Shown piece by piece: positions 57,203 to 64,000 of a DNA stretch of 64,000 nucleotides. The stretch's first letter is position 1; each line of letters begins with the position of its first letter. This stretch comes from Pyricularia pennisetigena. Lineage: Eukaryota > Ascomycota > Sordariomycetes > Magnaporthales > Pyriculariaceae. Under the pieces are notes generated by a model. That model saw only the letters and a program-made list of their open reading frames with translations, searched no databases and was not told where the DNA came from. The DNA is taken from NCBI RefSeq assembly GCF_004337985.1, contig NC_043743.1, positions 3,208,543 to 3,272,542 on the forward strand, read 5' to 3'. Position numbers and translations under genes: made by a program.

Positions 57203-58316
57203 TCATATCCTTGCCAGAACCCTAGCCAGCTGGTCCGGATCAGCCCTCAACGCATCCCACTCGGCCTCGCTCTTGACCAGCGCCGTCCCAGCCAGGACCG
57301 TCCCGTTGAGCGCCAGCTTGCCGACCTCCTCCCCGCCGGGCGCCACCAACGGCGCGCCCTCGGCCCTCCTGGGACACATCACCATGACGTCCCGCATCAT
57401 GGCGAGATTGTAGCTGATCCTGGCCTCTCCCTCCGCCTGGGCCTCGACGCCCTCGACGCCCATCACGCCGCACGCCCGCCGGTACAGCGCCAGGTACGCC
57501 TCCCGCAGCGCCGCACCATCCGGGTCCGCCGAGGCGCCGCACCGGGCGGGATCCAGCCTCTGCACCAGGCACGGGAACGGGAGCTTTTCGGCGACGGAGC
57601 CGGCGCCGAGCCGCGCCGCCAGCACGTCCCACCCGGCGCCGCCGCTACCGCCGCCGCCGGCCGGCAGACCGTCCCTCATCCTCGCGACGGGGAGGAGCTG
57701 CAGGTGGCGGTGGGCCTGGCTGGCGCCGCTGTGCTCGCCGCAGTTGTAAAAGACAAAGAGCCCGCCGTCGGCGTCGGCGTAGGCGTCGAGGCAGGCGCGC
57801 GCCGCCGCCAGGTCTGCGGCCTCGAGCAGGTCCGTCTGCGCGGCGAACGCCCTCGTGGCCAGGATGAAGTGCTCCGGCACGATGGCGAACTTGTTCAGCA
57901 CCAGGTAGTGCGTCGGCGGCTCCAGCTCCGCCACGACGAGCGCGGCCGGCGGGTCGGCGAACGGGTCGAATGGTTTTGTGCCGCCGCTGCCGCCGCCGCC
58001 GCCGCTGCTGCTGCTGCCGTCTGGGTCGGTCGGCTTTGGTGCTGGTTTCGGCTTGTTTGCCAGCGAGGGCGAGAAGCGGAGTTGGAACTGGTCGGTTGTC
58101 GTTTAGCGGACGCGGAGAAATCGCTTTTGTTGCCGCATGTACGTACATACGCTCTCACTGTCAAACTCCGCGGGACCAAATACTCACCGGTATCGAGCTC
58201 ACGTGAAGGACGGCGGCTTGCGTGGGGTAAAAATTGACGTCGCCGCTGGCCTTTGCGCGCGCAAATGCCGACCTGACGAGCTCTGGTAGGTTGTTCGGGG
58301 CTCTTATTCTCCCCAT
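57203..58316 (-). CDS. apa2: Ap4A phosphorylase (ATP adenylyltransferase, Apa1/Apa2 type)
   Basis: Exons 58316-58188 and 58087-57203 (337 aa). The N-terminal ATP adenylyltransferase block NFYPTQAAVLHVSSIPFQLRFSP spans the intron, which uses the second of two GT sites (CCG|GTGAGT) to keep SIPFQLR intact. A Gly/Ser-rich low-complexity insert (about 65-80) precedes PFDPFADPPAALVV and THYLVLNKFAIVPEHFILAT. The HIT-like catalytic motif HRHLQ lies at 169-173, preceded by NCGEHSGASQ. The C-terminal part contains SYNLAMMRDVMVMCPR. The enzyme splits diadenosine tetraphosphate with phosphate to ADP and ATP in the cytosol. The Gly/Ser insert is longer than in yeast, encoded by GCC-type repeats near 57970-58020. 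Confidence 0.93.
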
Positions 58317-58850
58317 GGCGGCTCTGAAAGTTGCTGCAGTCGATTATGTTTTCCGGGTGAGGAGCTGTGATGAACAGCGCGTCGGTTCTTCGCTACGACT
58401 TGAAGAGTGATGTAATGTGTTCAGACGCTGGCTCGAGGCAGAGTGGGGGCGAGGTCGCAATCTTATTCACGCAACAATTCGTAGTTTGCACTCAACATCG
58501 ACAGGCATTACACGGGGCAGTGATACGCCAATTCTTTTTTTTTTTTTTTTCAGGAGAATCCATGCTGAATATTAATCCTTCTGTGTTCATATAAGGCTAG
58601 AAGTGTGCCAAACACTATCTAGAGATAAGATGCCCAAAGCATCCAGAACAGTTAGGGCCGGCGTGGATATCTTCGAATTCCACCTCTACCAAAGTCCTAG
58701 TCTACCGCTGACATGTAAAAAGCCAAGACCCCCCATCTCATTACAACTGTCGAAACCAAGGTCTTTTATCCTCGATTGAATTTGGGCACAAATTAAAAGC
58801 CCGTCTAGCCTCCAACTCTGTTGTCAGGCACCATCCATGAAATGCCATGC
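58317..58850. other. Intergenic spacer
   Basis: Promoter of the Ap4A phosphorylase gene and 3' region of the FIT/Scs3 gene, with a T run at 58535-58550. No gene is seen. Confidence 0.6.
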
Positions 58851-59016
58851 TCATATTCCGGGCATGCCAACGAGGCCTCTCAGACCAGGGATGACTCTCG
58901 GCACAAAGTAGACTCCATAGAGGCCGGTGAAAGCAACCAGGAGACCAGTCAGCTGTAGTTTTGGCCAGGCAGCCTGTTAGCAACCCATCCAGACAGTCCC
59001 CAAGGCGGGCAGAAAG

Positions 59017-59053
<37 letters not shown>

Positions 59054-60025
59054 CCAACTCACCTTCTCAAACCACGTATGGAAGAAGATGGCAGTCATGA
59101 GGAGCATCCAAAGGCTCAGGCCCACGACGCCCAGCGCAACCTTGCCCCCCAGACCGAGCACATCCAACCAGCCCTCCTGGGCGCCCAGCAGCGACTTCTC
59201 CCAGAGATCCTCGGCCTCGACATCTGCGCTCTTGACCGCGCCGTCCGCCATAACCACGGTGCGGGGATCCTTGCCGCGCAGCTCCCAACCCCTGGCGCGC
59301 CAGCGAATCACCACCCAGCCGACCTCCTGCACGAGGAAGAAGCTGCCCAGGACGAGCAGGAACACGTGGCCCGAGATGTCGTGGCCGCCGCGCCAGCGAC
59401 CGCCCGCGGCACGGCACGCCGCCGCGCTGAACACATCCGTGGCCGCCGACCCGGCCACGCCGTCCTGGCGGACCGCCGCCTCGGCCGCCTCGCACTTGCC
59501 GCCCGTGTAGCGGAAGCCGCGGTCGATGAGCGGCGGGCCGAAACACCACTGCGTGACGAGCACCCACCAGCCCGTGACGAGCGCCCAGCGCACCGCGGCC
59601 CTGGCCTTGGCCGCCGTCGGGGCGATGCCCTGGTGCGTGGCCAGGAAGGTCAGGAACGCCCCCGTGATCCAGGCCCAGCCGCGCTTCACAAACAGCACGT
59701 TGAAGATGTTGTCCTTGCGCGCAAAGTACGACGGCGCCGTCGAGTCCTGCACGTGCGCCTGCGCCGCCGCGTCGTACTTGGCCGACCGCACGGCCGGCGA
59801 GAGCAGGGCAAACGCCGAGCCGAAGACGAGGAGCGTCGGGTACAGGGCCAGCACGTAGGTTTCAAGTCGCGTTGGGAGGTAGGGAGGGTTTCGCGATGAG
59901 GACGACGATGGAGAGGAAGGGGACGAGCGGCTCGAGGACGGCGAGTGGAGGGAGTCGGCCGTCGGGGAGATCGGGGTACTGACGGTGCTGTTTGGCCGTT
60001 TGCGACTGATTGGTGAGTCGGTCAT
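58851..60025 (-). CDS. scs3: FIT/Scs3 family ER lipid-droplet protein
   Basis: Exons 60025-59063 and 58952-58851 (354 aa). The intron begins GTGAGTTGGGG, then a pure T run of 32, with a CTAAC branch and CTACAG acceptor. The last exon (33 aa, LTGLLVAFTGLYGVYFVPRV...) supplies the final membrane span and is lost if the frame is read through the intron. A Ser-rich N-tail (1-50) precedes six membrane spans. The two family signature histidines are present: HDISGH (His220) and FFHTWFEK (His316), the region of the acyl-CoA diphosphatase active site in FIT proteins. WCFGPPLIDRGFRYTGGKCE is also typical. FIT/Scs3 proteins act in the ER in lipid-droplet budding and phospholipid balance. Confidence 0.92.
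59020..59051 (-). repeat. A32 (T32 on the gene strand) inside the FIT/Scs3 intron
   Basis: On the coding strand this is a T run shortly after the donor site. It is the same placement as in the oxidase gene at 26921-26954. Confidence 0.9.
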
Positions 60026-61036
60026 TGTGGACTGGATTGAAGCCGAAATGGTGTATGTATTATTTTACTCCTAGTGCCCGACGGAGAGCTGCTGATTAAA
60101 AGGTTTTATGCCGGTTTGGCTGTATTGTGTGCTCCTTTGGTGGACGAAATCATAAAACCGAATGTTACGATTCGAGCTTTTTTTGATCCATCTACTATAA
60201 ATCACGGCATGGGCGGAAATTGTTTGACACGGCGCAAAATGAGTGCGATGACGTTGTTCACTTTCCAGCTGATCAAAGCCTACAACTGCCAGCGTCAGTG
60301 TCAGGTGGGTCTATAGTTGGAGTGGGGTCAAGGTCCCTGGAGTGACCCCATGACAAGCATCCAATGATAACTACAGTATTCCCCNNNNNNNNNNNNNNNN
60401 NNNNNNNNNNNNNNNNNNNNNNNNNNNNNNNNNNNNNNGCAATTTTACCCGCCAACTGCGGATCCTCCATTCATTTTCACTCAAAAATACTCAGTGAGAG
60501 AAGACGCATGTCAATTCTGGTCTGTATATCTCTACTACACATTCCAAGCCCCATGTCTGCCTGGAGGCAACGACACGTTATTGACCCATATTCTCCTTTC
60601 TATCATGATGCGATGCACAAGTCACGCCAGAAATGTGATCTGTCCCTATTGTGTCCTGTAAAGGCAAAGAAGTGAAAAAATGATCTCCAAAGAGACCAGA
60701 GACTGTTCGGCGAATAAAAAAAAATCCCATGTCGCCGACAGTATGTAAAGAAGCAAAACTCCTCAACAATGTCTGGAAAAGTCAATGCGGTCGCCGCCGC
60801 AGAATGAAAAGACCTTCCGATGCGCCTTGTGTTTCCCATGATCATCAATCAACCACCTATTTACACAAACAAAAAAAAAAATGTTTACTTCCCATCTTTC
60901 TGATGGGGTGTAAGCGAAGAAAATAAAAAAATAAAGTCAAGTCTCGGTCTTCCTCTAAGACTGGGATATCAAACTGCCAAGGGTATAACCTCGAAAATGC
61001 AGAAGAAATTCAAAGAGACCGAACAGTGCTGACGAT
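60026..61036. other. Intergenic with a 54-N gap
   Basis: Promoter side of FIT/Scs3 and 3' side of the GH55 locus. An assembly gap occupies 60385-60438. The sequence around it is AT-richer, with A runs near 60870-60930. No gene is supported. Confidence 0.5.
60385..60438. other. Assembly gap (54 N)
   Basis: Unknown bases. Confidence 0.99.
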
Positions 61037-61651
61037 CTAAGCCTGACAAGCAGGGGCGTCGGCAAAGGTCGGCAAAAGTGTAGGAATCAGGATGGATGAA
61101 AGGTCGACCGCAGAAGAGACGGTCGGTGTTGCAACCGGCTGAGGTACAACCTCAGTAGGAACACCGACATCGGTAGAGGTCTGAAGAACTGTCGTACCCA
61201 ACGAGGCTTGGGGAGTAACAGTAGAAATGATGACCGGAGTCGCGGTAATGACAGAAGAAGAAATGACCGTGCTCGCCACAGGCTGAGGCACAGCCTCAAC
61301 ATTAGAAGTCGCAATAACCTCAACTGGCATATTCGTGGTGGTGCCAGATCCAGAAGTGGAGGGAGCAAACGTAGACGGAATGCTAGCCTCTGTCGAGATC
61401 GTGCTGATGGGTGCAGCAGCGGTGCTCAAGGAAGGAGCTACGAGAGGGGGAAGGCCCAGGGATGGAACGACAACGATAGGGATGCTCATGGAAGTAGAAG
61501 CTGGGGCCAGAGAAGATGCCGTCGTTTTGCCCATAAGCGAAGCGATCATAGACGAGAGGTTGATAGTTGAAACCGGTTCAGTAGCAGCCACGGACGATGC
61601 ACCATTGGGGATGATTGCGGTCTTGTTTCGATCCACGTCAGGAATGTCGGC
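61037..61651 (-). other. In-frame Ser/Thr/Val/Pro-rich extension after the GH55 stop
   Basis: Directly after the TAG at 61654-61652 the same frame stays open for 204 codons to a second stop at 61037. The peptide is rich in Ser, Thr, Val, Pro and Ala with repeated VPQPVA and VISSSVI/STVISS type motifs and ends PACQA. This is the composition of the glycosylated tails seen on fungal wall proteins. It has no signal peptide or convincing own start. I read it as the former (or read-through) C-terminus of the GH55 protein. A hidden intron that removes the TAG is possible, but no splice pair of suitable length and phase was found. Confidence 0.55.
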
Positions 61652-64000
61652 CTACGACAAGGCTGACGAGAACTGGGCGAGGGTGGCGCAGAAGTTGTTA
61701 CGGTTGTCCTTGTCAAGCGCGGCCGACTTGCCGTTGATGGTCAACATGTTGGTGCTTGCCTTGGTCGACAAGCCGAAGAGGCGCACGTTGGGAGACTGCT
61801 CCAGCGAAAGCATGTTCTGCTGGCAACTGGCAGTAGCCAGGCACGATTGACCGTAGTTCTCAAAGAAGGAGTAAAGGCCGGCACCGTACACAAAGACGTC
61901 CTTGGAGTCGACAGCCCGCAGACCCCAAGCCCTAGCACAGCCAGGTCCCTTGCCAGCACAAGACTGAGCAAAGTCGGGGTCCTTGAAGTTGGCATTGACG
62001 GTGAAGGGGGTGGTCGCCTCAGGGTTGCCTTGGAAGTAAGGAGTCTCGGTCTGGATCAGAGCCATGTAGACGTTGCTGGCGTTGACGGTTTGGTAGTTGT
62101 ACAGGACGTTGTGCTCGCTCGAAGTTCCCCACATCCAAACAGGGCCCTGCTGGGACTCGATCAGGACACCGCGGCCGTTGAAGATGTTGATCTGCTGACT
62201 AGGGTCAGGGTCCGACTTGGCGAAGGGCTCGAGGTTGTGATCGGCGACCCAGAACCAGTTGTTCTCCATGTAGACCGACGCCTTCTCGGTGACGTGCATC
62301 AGCATGAAGGCGCCCAAGCAGTTCTCGACGGTAGCTTTGGTGGCGCCGGGATCGTTGGGCTGCTTCTTGCAGTTGTCGTACTCGAGCTTGGTACCCTTTG
62401 AGCCTCCGATGCGCACGTGGACGTCCCACATGCCGGCAGCACCTTGAGAAGCCTCCTTGAGGTTCCACTCGATCATGATAGCACCGGGCGCAGGACCAAG
62501 AGTCTGGAACATCAAGTCGCTCATCTCAACGGCACCGACTTCGCCAGGCTGGCCGACTTGGAAGACGGCACGGGGGTTTGCCTGATCCTGGAACTTGGAA
62601 CCAGTGGCCATGATGTAGGGCCAGATCTCTCCCGTCATGCGAATGTTCTTGGGAACCTTGATGGTGTCGCTGACAACATATGCGCCGTGATCAAAAAAGA
62701 TGACCTGTTCGGGAGTGGCCTTGTCAAAGATGGCTTGGATCGCGGCAGTGTCATCGCTCTTTCCGTCACCCTTGGCACCTGCGGCCTTGACAGACACAAA
62801 GTTGCCGACTGGGACAGTCTCGTATTGAGGCTTGCTGCGAGTGAACACCTTGCCCGTGGCCTTATTGAGGAGCACATCGGGGAGGTTGACAGCCGCTTGG
62901 GCAGCCTGGCTGGCTTTGCCATTGGCGAGGGCGTCCGAGTAGCTGCGTCCCTGCACAAAGGACTTGACGACCTGGTTTCCGGCCAAGATCTGAGCCTTGC
63001 TCTTGCCCTCGGAGATAGCAACAGGAACATTCTGGGTCATGTCAACATTCTGGAGGATGAGGGTACCGTTGGTCTCCGGGGAGGCTGGGTTGTAGGCAGT
63101 CTTGACGCCGATGGGCGTGTTCTTGATGACGCTGTCGAGAAGGAGCACAGAGCCGACGGTTTGCGAAGTGTCACCGTTGGCCATGTCGATGCCGACACCG
63201 CAGTTCTCGATGGTGACGTCCTGGAAGGTCCAAGCCCAGTTCCAGTTCATCATGATGGCAGTCTTGCAGTTGCGGAACGTCATGTTGCGGGTAGTGAACT
63301 GCTGGTTACCAAAGAACGCGCCGTATTCGCCGCCCTCAAAGACAAGGTCGGACATGAAGAGACCGGATCCGTTGTCCATGAAGATGCCGATCTGCTTGGT
63401 GTTCTCCTCGGTACGCATCTTGAAGTGGACGTTCTGCATACCAGCAGTCTGGGCAACCTGCAAGTGGATGCCAGCGCCACGGTCGGCCGGCATGCCCGTG
63501 AGGTCGATGACAAAGTTGCGAGTCGAACGGAAGAAGTTGTTCTGGTTCACCCACCAATTGAGGCCAGTCTCGTCGTAGGGATCAGTGTCAATCACGGCCA
63601 TGCCCTCAAAGTTGGCAGCGGCCTTGAGCGTAGGGGGGTTCAGGGCATCTCCAATCATCTGAGTGTAGTAATAGGCGATGATTGGCTTGCTGACGACATA
63701 GGTTCCGGGAGGGAAGTAGACCAGTCCAGGTGTGGTGGTGCTAGAGTTGCAGCCCTGGCCGCAACGACCACCTTGCGAGATAGCAGTGTTGATGGCAGCC
63801 GTGTCGTCGCTGACTCCATCTCCCTTGGCTCCAAAGTCGCGGACGTTGCGGAAGACCTGGTAGCCTGGCTCGCCATAAGCGGCAGCGCCACGTCGCTGAA
63901 GGTTACCGAGCCACCAGCCTCCAGCGGCAGCAGGAGCAGCCGGGGCAGGAGCGGCCGCCTGAGGGGACGGGGCCGCGAGAGCCGGGCTGCTCAAAAGGCC
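61652..64000 (-). CDS. GH55 exo-beta-1,3-glucanase (partial; N-terminus beyond the window)
   Basis: The frame is open to the window edge; 782 codons are visible, and the first residues look like the end of a signal peptide. Two pectate-lyase-like beta-helix domains are seen. The first starts at VFRNVRDFGAKGDGVSDDTAAI. The second starts at VSVKAAGAKGDGKSDDTAAI, about 380 residues on. This double beta-helix is diagnostic of family GH55. Further family marks are GLVYFPPGTYVVSKPI, ENNWFWVADHNLE and ALIQTETPYFQGNPE, the segment expected to carry a catalytic Glu. It should release glucose or short oligomers from beta-1,3-glucan (laminarin or wall glucan) outside the cell. The catalytic part ends NNFCATLAQFSSALS and then a TAG, with an open tail beyond it. 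Confidence 0.92.
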   Translation of the reverse strand, partial: GLLSSPALAAPSPQAAAPAPAAPAAAGGWWLGNLQRRGAAAYGEPGYQVFRNVRDFGAKGDGVSDDTAAINTAISQGGRCGQGCNSSTTTPGLVYFPPGTYVVSKPIIAYYYTQMIGDALNPPTLKAAANFEGMAVIDTDPYDETGLNWWVNQNNFFRSTRNFVIDLTGMPADRGAGIHLQVAQTAGMQNVHFKMRTEENTKQIGIFMDNGSGLFMSDLVFEGGEYGAFFGNQQFTTRNMTFRNCKTAIMMNWNWAWTFQDVTIENCGVGIDMANGDTSQTVGSVLLLDSVIKNTPIGVKTAYNPASPETNGTLILQNVDMTQNVPVAISEGKSKAQILAGNQVVKSFVQGRSYSDALANGKASQAAQAAVNLPDVLLNKATGKVFTRSKPQYETVPVGNFVSVKAAGAKGDGKSDDTAAIQAIFDKATPEQVIFFDHGAYVVSDTIKVPKNIRMTGEIWPYIMATGSKFQDQANPRAVFQVGQPGEVGAVEMSDLMFQTLGPAPGAIMIEWNLKEASQGAAGMWDVHVRIGGSKGTKLEYDNCKKQPNDPGATKATVENCLGAFMLMHVTEKASVYMENNWFWVADHNLEPFAKSDPDPSQQINIFNGRGVLIESQQGPVWMWGTSSEHNVLYNYQTVNASNVYMALIQTETPYFQGNPEATTPFTVNANFKDPDFAQSCAGKGPGCARAWGLRAVDSKDVFVYGAGLYSFFENYGQSCLATASCQQNMLSLEQSPNVRLFGLSTKASTNMLTINGKSAALDKDNRNNFCATLAQFSSALS

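Noticed and set aside
61501..61655. Intron that would remove the GH55 TAG (GTAGGC..CCCCAG)
   Set aside because: The length is not a multiple of three, and the resulting frame soon stops and loses the protein-like tail.
1..64000. CRISPR arrays, operons, bacterial promoters or prophage
   Set aside because: The window is eukaryotic: spliced genes, fungal protein families, a pol III 5S gene. No spaced short direct-repeat array of CRISPR type was seen.

Overview
The window is nuclear DNA of a filamentous ascomycete, most likely a Sordariomycete. Genes carry short introns (about 55-180 bp) with GT..AG ends and CTAAC/CTGAC-type branch points. Most products belong to Pezizomycotina families (rhodopsin-like 7TM, UstYa/DUF3328, DUF3292, GH55, BBE-type oxidase). 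A lone 5S rRNA gene and an AT-rich repeat block of the kind left by repeat-induced point mutation (RIP) fit the same group. No species is claimed.

Layout. Bases 1-7960 are AT-rich, gene-free repeat wreckage: degraded retroelement and LTR-like pieces, a tRNA-like relic, a foldback (MITE-like) element at 5655-6212, and a permuted set of long direct repeats. A structurally intact 5S rRNA gene (7968-8086) sits at the right edge of this block. After a low-information stretch and a 752-base assembly gap come 17 protein genes I can support well or moderately. In order they are: secreted subtilase (+), secreted CBM9-like protein (-), PhoD-like phosphatase homologue with altered metal-site residues (-), rhodopsin-domain 7TM protein (-), FAD/BBE oxidase (+), MFS Dal5-type transporter (+), Dap1/MAPR haem protein (-), small stress protein (+), UstYa-like oxidase (+), EBP-like membrane protein (+), MDR oxidoreductase (-), small secreted beta/gamma-crystallin-like protein (-), DUF3292 protein (+), unknown protein (+), Myb-like protein (+), Ap4A phosphorylase (-), FIT/Scs3 lipid-droplet protein (-). 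A GH55 exo-beta-1,3-glucanase (-) runs off the right edge. One further two-exon hypothetical gene near 33 kb is weaker. Exon borders were worked out by hand from reading-frame phase, splice signals and family conservation.

Themes. Four genes encode secreted proteins that act at the cell surface or outside (subtilase, CBM9-like, small Cys-rich protein, GH55), as expected of a saprotroph or plant-associated fungus. Between 26.6 and 42.2 kb there is a run of redox and transport genes (BBE oxidase, MFS, Dap1, UstYa, MDR) that resembles tailoring genes of a metabolite cluster. No backbone enzyme or RiPP precursor is visible, so a cluster is only a hypothesis.

The most unusual observations are the PhoD homologue with three active-site motifs altered; an in-frame TAG between the GH55 catalytic region and a 204-codon Ser/Thr/Val/Pro-rich tail that still reads as protein; a three-exon six-cysteine secreted protein that appears only after splicing; an orphan UstYa-type gene; and the foldback element with its short palindromic signature repeated about ten times.
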